The notes under the pieces were generated by a model, which ran no database searches, had not been told where the DNA came from, and saw only the letters and a program-made list of their open reading frames with translations. Positions 1 through 12,336 of a DNA stretch of 64,000 nt are shown one piece after another. Position 1 is the stretch's first letter. Every line of letters begins with the position of its first letter. This DNA is from Bactericera cockerelli (taxonomy: Eukaryota; Arthropoda; Insecta; Hemiptera; Triozidae), in NCBI GenBank assembly GCA_024516035.1, contig CM044956.1, forward strand, positions 53,611,546 to 53,675,545, written 5' to 3'. A program made the position numbers and the translations under genes.

Positions 1-1960
1 GTTTTGTAACGCCAAGAAAAACAAAACGAGCGTGTATACTTACGCTAAACCTAGTTTGTATGTATTTTCTTTTGTAATTTTGACCTTCTTAAATAAAACT
101 TTTTAATTTTTTTTCTTCTCTAACATTCCACAGAACTTAACCCAGTCTTCTTTTACAAAATTCTTAACCTATGTTTAGGTTCAAATTCTTAACCTATGCT
201 GAGATTTATTTGTACAAACTTTGCCATCAACTTAAGAAATTTTAAGAAAACTGATTTCAAGAAGTTCACTGAGGTCACAATAGATCTCATTAGGTTGCAG
301 GGTTAACTGTGTGGAGTTTCAAGTGAACACCTACAACCTGGTTATATAATAGTAATTATAACAAATCAAAACCTAACTCCTGTACTTTATACTTATAGGT
401 ATACCTATTGTACTTGTAAATCAGGATAAACTCAATTGTTGAAATTAAAATAGCTAATTTTTACTTCTTATTACAGTTTATTTAAAGATCTAATTATTTA
501 TAAATATTATACATACATAATTGCAATGGTAATGTTTTCAGATTTCGTGGATAGATATTATATGAAATACAATTAATTTTTACTTTTCTCCAATCCCTTC
601 GTACTTAAAACTTTCCGAGCAACATCTCTCAAAGAGGGTAAAAGAAAAGAAAAAGTAATATTTTTATTGCCACAAGAAAATAATGCAATTACCAGTCTCA
701 ACACGAGGTTGAATAGAGACTTGAACACAAAAGTTAATTATACAAGCTGTAAAGCAAGATCCAGAAAAGCTCGGAAAAAATATTATTTTATCTTGTGGAA
801 TTAAAATATATTTTACAAGATTAGGATCTTGGAGACGGGAGCGTCATTATCAAGCGCGCCCTCCTAATGAGTTAAAGATTACCAGTTAATTTCATTGTGC
901 TTCCTCTGGGTCTTCTTCTTCATTATTTATTTTTATGTCCACAGCTTTGATAATAACCAAAGTGACAGAGCAGACATTACCAGGGGTGTAATCAGTGGAG
1001 GGGTAAGAAGTGACCAGGGCTCACAGACTCGCAGAGTGATGAGTGCTGTAAAGTCTAGTGAGAAGGTCGGGTTTTGAACATTCGAGTCACTTTCTGAAGC
1101 AACTTTTTACTTTTAAGTCGCAAATGAAGTCTTATTTTTCAAAAATATAATTATTTTAAAGGTGAAGTGAGATCGAAGTGATGCCTATAGATAACATGTA
1201 TGAATTTTTCAATCAGGTAAAATGCTAATGATAAATTCAAAGTCACTGATTCGTAAAAAGAAACATTTTCTATTTCTGGTTCATCACAGGTAGGAGTACT
1301 GTAATGACGTAGTGGCCTTTAGTTCCTTACCCTGAATGCATCCAATTTGACTGAAGGTGTTTGTTTCCTTTATTGAATTTTTTCCAACTTGAGATCCCAT
1401 CTGTCGACCTTTAGGTTACAAGTCCGCTGCATTCATAGTTTAAATACGAAGGTCAATAATAATGTCATGCTTCAGAAATCAAAATATACGAGTATGTACA
1501 TAATATTTGTAAAACCATTTGGTGAAACCCAAGGAACTTGCCTGGAGCCTAGTGGTCCGATGATTGATGAAGTGACGAAGGGGAAATTAGATTACATCGG
1601 AACCAAGTCATTTTGTCTACAAACAATCTAATCAAAATATTTGAGTTCGGAGAGCGGGTGGTCATCTGGTTTTTCACCCGAAAGACAGCCTGTCAAATGG
1701 GTACCTACATACATGACGAAACAGAAAATAGAGAGTAATAGCAACATTTGGGATGTCATTGATACAATGATCCTTGATCAATCTTTGTTTAGAATGTGTG
1801 TATGTTTTTATCCATCCAAAATAATAATAATTTTACTATCATTCAAACATGAATTTATTTACTTGTTATTACCATTAAATATTTATTAACTTTCATTTGT
1901 CATTTCCGGTCTTCCTGTTGAAATATTGTAACCTTATTCGCTCGAGATTTTTAAGTTAAA
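1..1960. other. AT-rich region, no gene recognised
   Basis: Both strands hold only short open frames (the longest about 82 codons, at 1641-1889), with no recognisable domain. There are no repeats with other copies that I can identify. The composition is ordinary AT-rich intergenic or intronic sequence. Small uncaptured exons cannot be excluded by eye. Confidence 0.6.
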
Positions 1961-1963
1961 GTC

Positions 1964-2097
1964 ACTCAGTAGCTTGATCGATAATGCGTCGGACTTGCAA
2001 CCTGGAGGTCGGTTTGTTCAAGTCCCAAGTTTAGGAAAGATCTAGTTTGAGTAGTTTTGACATCCCGAATGTGACTAACACAAATATTATAACTTAA
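1964..2097 (+). mobile_element. tRNA-derived SINE, family A
   Basis: The copy begins near CAGTAGCTTGATCGATAA and has a pol III B-box-like GTTCAAGTCC at 2016-2025. It then continues into a tRNA-unrelated body, 'tttagtaaag...gagtagttttgayatc...gtgactaacacaaatat', shared with the copies at 9167, 49951, 59205 and 61309 (the last reversed). The head resembles a tRNA gene with A and B boxes, but the B box lies in a divergent, unfoldable context, so this is a retroposon and not a functional tRNA. No clear target-site duplication was found. Confidence 0.75.
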
Positions 2098-5000
2098 TTT
2101 TTTCATTGAAACAAAATAAAACATTTTCATAACTATTTTTTTTAATTCACTAGAGATATCTAAAATCTCTTCTTAGTGGACAAGGTGAATTTTTCAAAGT
2201 AACTTTGAACTTTTTTTACTGTACTTGAAGGTTTATTTACTTCAGCTTGGGAGATGGGTACCGCCCTGATTTACCAGAAGTAAACTCACTGACGTCTGTG
2301 GCTGGGTTTTCTCAATGTGCAAATATAAATTAGCAAAACTCACTGCTCGGGTTGTCTCTATTGTAATGTAAAATATTACACACATGAGCGGCAGTAATGT
2401 GCATATCTCCTTAATAATGTATTTTACACACTAATGTACATGGCACTCTATGTTTGTACAATGTATGTGTACTCTGTGTATGTTCTCTGCTGTATAATGA
2501 GCTTTTCTCTGTGATATGTGTCAGAGCAAGATATTCTTCTTGGTAACATTTAACCCGTTGTAAAACTAGAAGAGTTTTTTTTTCGTCCTATTTTTGGCAG
2601 TTCTTGGGAAGAGATGAGGTTTTTGGATTAATAGTGTTGTTGTAATTACTGAAATTTAACTGTAGGATACAGAACAGAAAATGAGCAGACTGACCTCGAA
2701 ATATTTACAAAAAAAAAAAACTTTGAATTGTACAGATTTAATTTTAACAACGAGTATGATGTACAAAGCGCTGCAGGAATAACTCAAAAATTCATCAAAC
2801 ACTGCAACTTTTGGTTGGTTCACAGCAGCTAATAGTTTGAGGCTTTCGTCACAAACTGAACACAACTCAACCAAAGTTTAATACTCAATACCCAAAGTGT
2901 GCCTTTACATTACTCTAATTTCAATCAAATTTTTGACGGCGCGCGTCGTGACGTTACCCAAAAAAGGGGTTCCCTTGTTTTTTTGTTTTTTTTTTTTTGT
3001 TTCTCTAATTTTGGACCTTTTTTAACTATCAGATTAGCTATGAGATGTAGCTGAATCCGCGTTTTATCTACTCAAAATACTACCAATGCATTTAGTCTTA
3101 CTTTCTTCCATTTGATTTTGAAAATAACACAATGTACATACTCTCACCTATCTACATAAGAATAACCTTTGTTTGACCTCACTTCGTCAGGACTAAAGGA
3201 AAAAAAGTACATTAAACACTTTTTCTTCAAGTCAGCCGTTTTTCAATAACGTTATGTACTGAAAAAAAAATCTTAGATACGTTCTATAAATTGCAAAAGA
3301 GCTCTCTGCAACAGGTTAAGCTTATTTGTTAAGAAGCATGTAGAACAATTCAAAGGATGCAGTGTGTAGTGTGTACTTTTACATTATATTACTGTATTTT
3401 TCTTCCTCGGTAACATTACAACCGAGAACACAGCTATAGACCCAATCTAGAATCTAATATGCCAGCTTTTGCATATTAATACCCTGATGAAGCTGGTGAG
3501 GAGACAGGCTCTAGCTTGGGTTCCACAGAATAGAGAATGAAACCTCTTTCGTTGTTGTACATCTTGCTGTTGTTGTGGCTGTTGGTGTTTAAATATCGTT
3601 TTTCTTCAGAGTGTTGTGGTTGTAATGTGGTGCATGGCGGTGGTATTTTGTAATGTTAGATTTTTTCAGTATTTGTATTAACTTTGATGTTTTTTTGCAT
3701 TCGAATAGAGAATACCTACGTCAAAAATTTTGATATATGTACCTAGTTGATGCTGTCATTGCATTTGGGTGTTGAATAATGGATCTTTCTAACAAACGAG
3801 GTGATATTATCGTTCTCTAAAAGCTTTGGGTGAATCATTAGGTCTCTGAGTGAATTGTTTGGTTTTATACTATGGACAAGAACACAGTATTATTTATTAA
3901 ATTTATTTATTATTAAATGTAATTATTATCAGGTGTTATATTCAGTATAACACCCTCTGAAGTGTAGATCTCAAACGCTCTCTCCGGTCTCGCATTCCAA
4001 TTATTAGTAAAACCATTTAAAATAATACAATTCTATTTTCAGGTGCCCTACTCAGCTAAACACTCTAAGTATTTCGCTCAAAATATCTATCCCACATCTG
4101 CTAATTTCAGTAAAAGGTTTTCAATATAAGCCAAACTTAAATATTAGCTCAGCGAATTTAACTTCTTTCAAAGTAAATAAAAAAAGGAAAACTAAGAAAG
4201 GGATGCAAAAAATAAAGTCCCTATTGTTTACATATAAATTACATTTTCACTGAAGAAAAAGTATCGTTTGACTATAGAAGCAAAATGTCTGAAAACTTTA
4301 AACAGTATTTTTATTCTTTTTTTAACATTTTAACCCTTAGATTCCTCAAAACTTTAAAACCACTAGAAGGAATGGTAAACAATAAATTCTTTACATTACT
4401 CAATGAGACTGTCTACATCAGACACTGAATAGACATTATTGGGGAAAAGATGTATAAAATTCTAAATGAGGTGAAAGATTATGAGATACAAACAAACATG
4501 CTACGACAACGCATGGCGAACAATCATCAGAAGCGTAAATATACTATAAAAAAAGACTCCTTGTAGTGTTCAAAAAATCACCAAGCCTCAATGGGTTAAA
4601 ATTCAAATGAAATATAACTAGCTAAAGATATTCTCTCTTTTTAAATTATCAACAGAATTTATTGCAGCAAAAGTTTGTTACAATTGTAATTATTTTAGGT
4701 AGTAACCAGAAAATAATCTTATTATCTATAGGTATTGTTCTATCACTTTATGGAAAGTACTTAGTTCAATGTCAAAGTTGTTTTTGATGTCATTTCAATT
4801 TTTAATGAGTTTTAAAATTTCTTTAGGAGTTGTAATAAATTTCTATATTTAGAGAAGAATAATATCTGCCAGTTAGAACGTTCCTGCTAAACCTGATCGA
4901 TTATTTATTTTCCTATTGAAAATAGAGTCGCATGGTATATCAGCCTATTTTTTTTATATTAATGATGAGGCATAGGTACTATCAGAGAAGAGGTTACTTA

Positions 5001-5130
5001 AGAAATATTTTGATTGAACGATCAAATATTTCCTGAAAATTCCACCCCAGGTGACAGTTAAGTCTGTCATTCAGTTAAGTAGGTTTTGTAAAGATCTGTT
5101 CAAAGCACAGTCTTTTTTAACTCTTTACAT
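2098..5130. other. AT-rich region, no gene recognised
   Basis: There is no recognisable gene or large repeat. A short CpG-rich patch near 2936-2955 (ggcgcgcgtcgtgacg) stands out from the AT-rich surroundings. Short T and A runs are common. The only open frame of note, 72 codons on the minus strand at 2656-2874, shows no family signature. Confidence 0.55.
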
Positions 5131-5285
5131 TTAGGGCCAAATTATAAAACAGCATGAAATAAGCCAGATCCTCCCTCAAATTGAAGTTTGAACCAACCAC
5201 AGAACCCAATGTATAGTCCAACTTGACGGGCAGTCTGGTTTATCTTAACTTAACTTTAAACGTGTTTTATGAAATTCAACCCTTA
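5131..5285. mobile_element. Small TIR element (MITE), GGGCCGAATT family
   Basis: The left end reads TTAGGGCCAAATTATAAAAC and the right end is its approximate inverse (ttttatgaaattcaacccttag). The interior 'ccagatcctccctcaa.ttgaagtttgaaccaaccacag' is shared with the element at 53154-53273. This is a non-autonomous DNA-transposon remnant of about 155 bp. The TIRs are degenerate, so the copy is old. The target-site duplication cannot be settled because the flanks are TA-rich. Confidence 0.65.
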
Positions 5286-6594
5286 GACTTCTCATCCTGA
5301 TTTCACATTTCACAAATCCCTCACGCTATTCTTTCTGCTTCTCTATTCTTTGACTTGCAGTTCCATCCATGAATCTTCCAGATCTTCTGTGTCTACAGCT
5401 GCACTACATAGGTACCTTGCGCTGACATTTATCTCCTACAACCAGTGCTGAAGAGAGGAGTTGCTCATTGACCAACTCCCAGATCTTCAGTGTCTGCACT
5501 AAAACCAAATGTACAAATCTTGAGTATGTATGTATTTCATGAGAGTAGTAATATTAATATACCTATGTGTAGTAACCAATGTTCTTATATCAACGGAAAA
5601 GACCTTTGTGACAATTATTATTTAGGCTTACATTACAGACAGTAAACAAACAAAAAATTAATCAGATTTAGAAAGTAACCAATTTTTACAGAAAAAAAAA
5701 CTGAAAACAAAAGGAATGGACCTCTAATTTTGAATTTCTGAGTGATACTATCACACAGGCACTACGCCACTTGAGGAATGCTGTAATGCAAATATATTCT
5801 ATTTTCAGCAGCGAATTTGCAAACTGATAAACATCATTCACATTTGCTGGTTCTGGCGATTTGACATGTTGTAAGACTGAACTTCGAGTTTCATGAACAT
5901 TGGTCGCAAGAAAGAACTCGCGAAACTCTGATCTTTTGTTTGATTTCTAAAATGTTAAAACAAATTATCCAGTTATTCAAAAAGTTGTTTGATCATTTCT
6001 TTTGCTTAATACATGGGATGCATAATTATGGGGCAAAGGTAAGTACTTTTTTTAAGGGGCATCTTAAATACCTCAAAATGTCAATTTTAATCAGGAAGGT
6101 ATACCTAAAACCCACATATCTTTGTAATTGATCACAGTTTAAGAGAAGCGTAAAATAATAATAACACTAAAGTAAATAGAAATGTTACTATAATTAAATA
6201 CCTGAACAAAATTAGAAACGACCTGCCCTAGCAGAGTTAAAGCGCCTAAAAGAAAAAGAAAAAAGGGAAAAAGAAATGTTTCTTTGATTTATTTCCAAGC
6301 TACTATTTGCAATGTTGGATTTGATTGGAGCTCGGTCACCCTGCGAATGCAATGTTCTCAACTGTAGTACAAAGCGTCCTATCTGATGAGTTCTATTCTT
6401 GTTCCAATAAATTCTACCTTCATGTTCTTCGCGATAGCATCAGCCAGAGAGACTCTGACTCCAGACCTGAAGTTTGGTGAGGACTGAAGCTCTAGAGTCC
6501 TGGATGTCCTGGCATTTAGTCCAGAATCTTTGGTACCTTTTTTCCCAACCAATCTGCAGTTTCACATATATTTTTCGCCAATGATATGATTAAA
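5286..6594. other. AT-rich region, no gene recognised
   Basis: A loosely repeated phrase around 'cagatcttc.gtgtct' occurs near 5388 and 5481. Otherwise the region is AT-rich, with open frames of up to 63 codons and no recognisable product. Confidence 0.5.
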
Positions 6595-6775
6595 CTGCCT
6601 GATCAGGACTTATTAGACGGTATTACTATACAGGAAAATCAATCCCATTATACCAGGTGTAAGCTCAAGACGTATTATCATGTGGTCAAAATCACAAAAT
6701 GTGATAACTTCTGTTGTCCTAGCCGGGTTTCGAACCTGCGACCTTACCTGACAAACGACCACTGGAGCTGATTTT
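6595..6775 (-). mobile_element. tRNA-derived SINE, family D (degenerate)
   Basis: The right end, read on the minus strand, carries a B-box-like 'ggttcgaaacccgg', followed by a body with 'attattatgtggt', as in the copies at 40108 and 50443. The copy is diverged and the A-box end is weak. A DNA-to-DNA alignment with the other two copies would settle the boundaries. Confidence 0.5.
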
Positions 6776-9166
6776 TTTGCTTTCCTATTGTGGCAGAGTT
6801 CTCCTTAATGAGCTCTTCCACCCAACCGACGCGACGGATAAATAATACTTTTTTTTCTTTGTCTGATATGAGTGTTTCATATTCCTTTTGTCTGTTTCTC
6901 GTTGTGAAAACATTGAGAGAACAGAAAAAATATTACAGGTCTTTTCTGTGGCCATTTTTTGCTTCTTTATCAATTTGGTTCCTCTAACAAAAAACCAAAA
7001 ATGGAGTTGTGAGATTGACGTTGGAATGGTCGTACCAAGTTTTACCAACCCTGATCACAACCCCCTGTACCCTATACCTAACACAACAGCATGTTCTCCT
7101 TTGTCCTCCATGATATATTCACAGGGGATTTACTCCCAACATTGCCAGGATTAGCAAGTCTCCTATACTTATCTTGTGGCGACCAGACACCATGGTAACA
7201 AACATACATAGTCGAGTCATATATTATGTTATACATATTGTATTTTTCATGACACCACCGTTGGAGTATAAAGCTTCAGTGTGGACACTAAATACTCTAC
7301 TCTAGCATAAGGATATTTATCTCCAGACGTCGCATTTTATGTTCTAATATGTCACATGTTTCAAGGACCAACTCAAATACTACCTGTTCTTGGCCCTTTC
7401 CAGGCTGAGTGAGGTGATTTTCTACAGCGCTTCGAGGGTTCGATCTCCGTTCATTGACCTCTATACATATTTTTTTTAAATAAGGTTCCTTGTTACCTAC
7501 TCATTGAAGTATCTCGGAAAACTATGGTAGGTGACAATGAGTACGTCTCACTAATTTATTTTATGTAAATAAAAAGAGTATTTATGTGTTGGGAGTGATA
7601 GATAAATTATGCAAGACAATAGCATAAGCAGGGATCATGCCATCAGCGAAGATTATGAACAAAGTTCTTGCTGCATCTATTTAACTCTGCACATTATTGC
7701 TACTGGGTGACTGAGCAAGTAAGCATATCTCGGTGCAAATTATTTAGTGAATAAGATCGGAATGGCAATTTCGTGTCCTTAATTTACCTCAAATAAATAC
7801 GCTAAAAATTAAGGACATATTAAAAAAGGACCTTTTATTTTGCTCAAGAAATGAACTTGAATGATTTTGTATATACCTTAACCTAAAAGTAATACAAACA
7901 TTATCATTTTTATGGTATAGGTATAATTTAAAAATATTTTGTATCTAAAATACATAATAATTTGTACAAATAACGCAATGAATTGGGGGAAACACTAAAA
8001 TGATAGGTATCCAGGGTGTATTTATTGAAATTATTCTCGTAAATAAAATCTTAAATATGTAGACAGCAGAACAAGCAAATATCTCACAAACTCTTAAAGG
8101 CGGAAGAATAAATTCGTCTGCCTTTGTCACCCTGTTTTCTGCGTGACAAAAACAAATTAGTTAATAATGAAAGTTTTTCATTGTTATTCATTTTCCAAAC
8201 GAGGATTAACTTGTCATCTGGGCGTAAATCCGATAAATCTATGGAAAGCCCATACAGGAACGGAACAGCTAGCGGGAGCAGAACCAACGACATGTAACAT
8301 AATTTATTTACCAACAAGAATTAGCGGATGTAGGGTAGATGGCCTTTGGGCTTTTTGGTTTTAAAATAAGTATTCACACATTAGAAATGTGGTATGTGGT
8401 TTGCCTATTTTATCTGATTACCTGGTTACCACTTTATGACATGCATTTTTGGAACTAATACTCCCTGCTGTAAAGAGCCAATCATTAAACCGCAAAAGAA
8501 AAAAAACGGTGTCCTTTTCGAAACTTTCAACAGCTCTCTGTCATTTCCTTATTTTAATTGAGATCTAAATCTTCTTGTTATATTATGTTTTCCTATACCC
8601 TTTTGCATAAAAATCCCTTACCATTTGTCTTCCCTTTACATCTATGCATCTTCTACTCTGCGTTCTACATTCGGACTTTGGTCATCCTTTCTTCTCTCCT
8701 CCATTAATTTTCTACTCTAAATGAACAAACCACCACCTAAAGAGTTGGAAAATTCAATCTCCTATTAAAACCTCAAAAGCAACCCCATGTTGGGTCCAGT
8801 GTTCATAACATCATCAGTATTAAACTTTACATCAAACATTGGTGTTAACAGATAATGCAGCTTCAGCTTTAAATCCCTTTAACTGGAACAACATGATATA
8901 GAGCCTTGGTTAACCCATTCTGTCAGCTCTAACGATTTAATTCCGTACAGCCTTTGTTTTCGTGAGAACATGATATATTATTACACAGGTCTGCCTATCC
9001 CAAACCTCCTCTTTTTCCGACGGATGGATGGGGTTAAATTCCCAGTGGAGCTAAAGATTTCGCAGTTTTAAAAATAAATAATGTTGATGATCATGATCAC
9101 AGAAAGTGATTTTGATAATATGTAATGAGAAGTAACTCGTAAAATATGAGTTTATTTTCTTTTTCT
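6776..9166. other. AT-rich region, no gene recognised
   Basis: There is no gene that I recognise. Around 7390-7480 the plus strand carries 'ccaggctgagtgaggt' and a B-box-like 'gggttcgatctcc', a probable fragment of the SINE-like family seen at 19068 and 20028. Overlapping short frames at 6785-7154 and 7945-8364 lack domain signatures and overlap on both strands, as expected for chance frames. Confidence 0.5.
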
Positions 9167-9300
9167 ACAGTCAAGTCATCGATAAGGCGGCGGACTTGTA
9201 ACCTAGAGAGGCCGGTGGTTCAAGTCCCGGTTTCAGCGTAGATTTAGTAAAGTGAGTATAGTTTTGAAATCACAAAAGTTATCAGCACAAATGTAATAAC
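9167..9300 (+). mobile_element. tRNA-derived SINE, family A
   Basis: This is the best-preserved head of family A: TCATCGATAAGGCGG is followed by 'cggacttgtaacct' and a canonical B box GGTTCAAGTCC at 9217-9227. The body 'tttcagcgtagatttagtaaag' and the tail ending near 'atcagcacaaatgtaataac' match the copies at 49951 and (reversed) 61309. Confidence 0.8.
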
Positions 9301-10020
9301 CATATTATAGGTATAGCTCTCCATTAAAAAAGATAAATAAAGAAATAATAATTTGAAACATTTTATAGGTATGATTTTGTCACTGTGTCGGTTTGGCAAC
9401 CCAGGTTTTGGGCAGTTCTTCAATAAATTTATTGATTATTTCTCTCAAGGTTTTAAGCACTTGTAATTTATTTTCAAGCAAACTAACATCTTAACAAACC
9501 ATATTTGGTCCAGCCTGCAAAAGAGGCACTTTCAGGTCAATAAGACCATTGAAGGCCTCTAGACACTCTAAAATATTAATATTACTTTTCCTCGTAACCT
9601 AATCCTATCTAGAAGTAGGTATTACACTTAAAATGGATCAGGGTTTTACGTAACCTCTCATTTCTGTGTTGCTTTAGAATCATCAGCCATGATTCATGAA
9701 GGAAACTCAATATCTGATTGGATTGAGATCTTCGATAGCTGAAAGGAAGAGGAAGAACGATATCCCGAAACGCATTAATGAAAACCTCCATTGTAATGAC
9801 GGCAAAGCCCCATCATGCATATGTTGCTGGTAATGTACTTACAAAAGTGAAAGCATTGGACAGGGGAGGTTACAGGATTAGAAAAACGTTAAGTAGTAAC
9901 TTGGGAAGATGTGGAAAGAGGCCAAAAGACAATAACACGAATCGTTGGAAACCCTTAACAGGTTTGGCGATAGGAAGGGCATACAGCCATACAATGTGAA
10001 AGTAGAAGTGCCAAAACCAA
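9301..10020. other. Region without recognised gene
   Basis: Ordinary sequence with short open frames. Two overlapping frames at its right end (9778-9999 plus and 9870-10406 minus) run up to or through the adjacent 27-bp array and have no independent support. Confidence 0.5.
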
Positions 10021-10024
10021 CCAA

Positions 10025-10070
10025 CCAAGGAGATTCCGAGAGTGAGAGTGCTTCCTTGAATGGGGCCCAG
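10025..10070. mobile_element. Fragment of inverted-repeat element arm
   Basis: The run 'gagagtgagagtgcttcc..gaatgg.gcccagg' matches the right arm of the fold-back element at 51318-51463 (agagtgagagtgc...ggaatggtgctcagg). Only one arm is present here; it ends just before the 27-bp tandem array begins. Confidence 0.55.
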
Positions 10071-10087
10071 GTTCAAAACTCCAATAG

Positions 10088-10351
10088 GTACATTCGTCAC
10101 ATCCACTAACTTTCGTACATTCGTCACATCCACTAACTTTCGTACATTCGCCACATCCACTAACTTCAGTACATTCGCCACATCCACTAACTTTAGTACA
10201 TTCGCCACATCCACTAACTTCAGTACATTCGCCACATCCACTAACTTCATTACATTCTCCACATCCACTAACTTTAGTACTCTCGTCACATCCACTAACT
10301 TTAGTACATTTGTCACATCCACTAACTTTAGTACATTCGCCACATCCACTA
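10088..10351. repeat. 27-bp minisatellite, about 10 copies
   Basis: The unit contains ACATTCGCCACATCCACTAA followed by 'cttyagt', with a 27-bp period and ten copies of 'catccactaa'. Variants alternate between cgtcac, cgccac, ctccac and tgtcac. Because 27 is nine codons and the unit has no stop in several frames, it creates frames on both strands: about 121 codons on plus at 10060-10425, reading repeats of STNFSTFAT, and 178 codons on minus at 9870-10406, reading VLKLVDVAN. I treat these as products of the repeat, not genes. Confidence 0.9.
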
Positions 10352-10693
10352 AGTCTAGCAATTCAAGACCACCCTTTGAAAGCAAGTCCCTGAAGTCTTC
10401 TAGCATGGAGGGCGGGCCAATCTGAAGCCCCCAATTATTCTAATAATATGCTACCTCCCCCCTCTAATTACACAATATCAAGGAGGGGTACGTCATTTCC
10501 TCGTTCGCTGTGACATGTCAAAACCTGAACTTGTCAACACAAAAATAAAATAAAAAGCCCTCTCAATTAAACATTCTCTTGTTAAAAAATTAAATAAAAT
10601 ATTTTCTATGCTTAAAAAAATTAAAACGAGGGACCGGTTTCATTGAATTGCCTATTCTGATTTTAATCTTTGAATGAAACGGTTTTGATTTCA

Positions 10694-10765
10694 TTTATCT
10701 CTCTCTCTCTCTCTCTCACACACACAACACACACACTCTATTTTTCTTTCTCTCTCTCAATTTTC
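10694..10765. repeat. (CT)n/(CA)n microsatellite
   Basis: A compound simple repeat: a run of CT dinucleotides, then CA dinucleotides, then interrupted CT-rich sequence. A leucine- and serine-rich short frame over it (10670-10942) is a low-complexity artefact. Confidence 0.85.
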
Positions 10766-11204
10766 CTCCTGATACTCTTCTTTCACTTTGTCTTTTCACA
10801 AACCTACTTGGGGTTGGCATTGTTCAACCTCTTCCTCGTGGCTGAGGTTGGTTGGTTCTGGAACTCCTACTTCCACATTTTCCGGATGGATATCCTTACT
10901 AACGCAATAAGGCCGTCCTTTATTTGTGTTATAGTCTTTTGAACTGAAAAAGCTGGTACAGTGTCTGACGTCTCTCAGCGAGACAGTTTCTTCTCATACT
11001 CAATATAATAGCTTAAAGTACAAATGATGTTGCAAAAATAAATACTAAAGACATTTTGAACACTTCTTTTTTCTTGTAGAGACCTCTCCGAGATGAAAAT
11101 GGTAAGTAATATATTGGGGTTGCAGTGCTAAATGCTTCCACAAGTGAGCAACAGTACTCATCTTGTCTTTTTGAGTCTATCTCATTCGCAATTCAAATTA
11201 TGTC

Positions 11205-11416
11205 AATAATAATAATAACACTGTTTAGTGGAAGGTCGGTTTATGCTCAAAGCATTTTCTACCACCTAACCCTTATTATATAGAGTCTTATTAATATGTG
11301 CTCACAAACTCAAAATAATGAGGAAAAGTTCATGCACTGACTGGGATTAGAAACATCGGATCTCTACGCCACCTGCATTACGAGACTAGCGCGTTAACCA
11401 CTTGACTACCAGTGCA
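11205..11416 (-). mobile_element. tRNA-derived SINE, family C
   Basis: Read on the minus strand, a tRNA-like head (ctggtagtcaagtggttaac, then a B-box-like part) is followed by a body containing 'aggtggtagaaaatgc' and ends in TTATTATTATT. The same organisation occurs at 38881-39068 and, truncated, at 62571-62690. The B box here is damaged ('gtttctaatccc'), so it is unlikely to be transcribed. Confidence 0.75.
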
Positions 11417-12224
11417 CATATGTTCAAAATCAGTGTTAAAAAGTATGTAGAAGAAAGTCGATACCACCAAACCACCATCCTGCTTACCACTAAATGAAAT
11501 CTCGAAGTTTTCTCAGTCACAAGAACGTACTGCGTTGTTGTCATATTTGTCTGAACCTTATGATATACAACTTACAATTTATTTACGATAAAATGGTAAA
11601 GAACATGCATCATTCGTAAATCGTTGTGTAATAATAAAATTATGAAATGTATTACATATTCGTATTGTGTGGGCAGTTCCATGTTGTCATAATACTTTAC
11701 ACAATTCCTACATTGCCTTTATGAATGAGTTGGTTCATAAATATTTTGTCTCATTATAAAAAGCATAGGTTTATGATCATTTAATTCTGCATTGAGTATG
11801 TTTATAGGATCCCCCGGTGTGTTTTTTTATCTAAGTGCCTACCTGCCTGCATGTACTCATAAACTTGTTTTCCCATAATTTCTCATCAAATTGCCATTTG
11901 TCTCCTAATTGTTTGTTTTGGAATGCTTAATTTTTTTATTGCATTCACGAGTGCTTCTTTATTCAGGACGTCTTTGATTCATTCAGACTCTTTTATTTCC
12001 TCCATGCCTTGTTAGAACAGGAAGGTCTTTGTTTAGTCGAATTTGTTTTGGTAAACTTTTAATTGCTCTCAATTTGAATATTTAATGGGTATTTTATTGA
12101 ATGTACAATTTTTTGTTTTCTACAGAAACACTAAATTAGAGTTATCATGAATATTTTTGCTCATTATGACTGTGGAGATAGAAATGGAGGGGCACGTTCC
12201 AACAGAGTTACCTTGCGATCATTT

Positions 12225-12245
12225 AAAAAAAAAAAAAAAAAAAAA
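12225..12245. repeat. Poly(A) run
   Basis: An uninterrupted run of 21 A. No SINE or processed transcript could be recognised immediately upstream. Confidence 0.9.
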
Positions 12246-12312
12246 CATGGAAATTTCATAAGAGAGAACGAGATCGAGGGATGGAATAATTATGTTTGTG
12301 AATTGGTAGTTT

Positions 12313-12336
12313 TGTACAATATGTACATATTGTACA
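12313..12336. repeat. Perfect 24-bp palindrome
   Basis: The sequence beginning TGTACAATATGT is its own reverse complement over 24 bp with no spacer. Related TGTACAAT/ATTGTACA inverted words occur at 45302-45320 and near 63740, so this may be an overused sequence word of the genome. No other feature is attached to it. Confidence 0.85.

Noticed and set aside
2936..2955. CpG-rich patches here and at 62684-62715 as a shared repeat
   Set aside because: The similarity is limited to a few bases around 'gcacgtcgtg' and cannot be extended in either direction.
9167..9240. Possible tRNA genes at SINE heads (also 28081, 40318 and 39068)
   Set aside because: The A and B boxes are present but the acceptor and anticodon arms do not pair as a cloverleaf and a tRNA-unrelated body follows directly; these are SINEs.
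9870..10406. 178-codon minus-strand frame with VLKLVDVAN repeats
   Set aside because: The repeats could suggest a leucine-rich solenoid, but the plus strand is open over the same array and the flanks show no domain.
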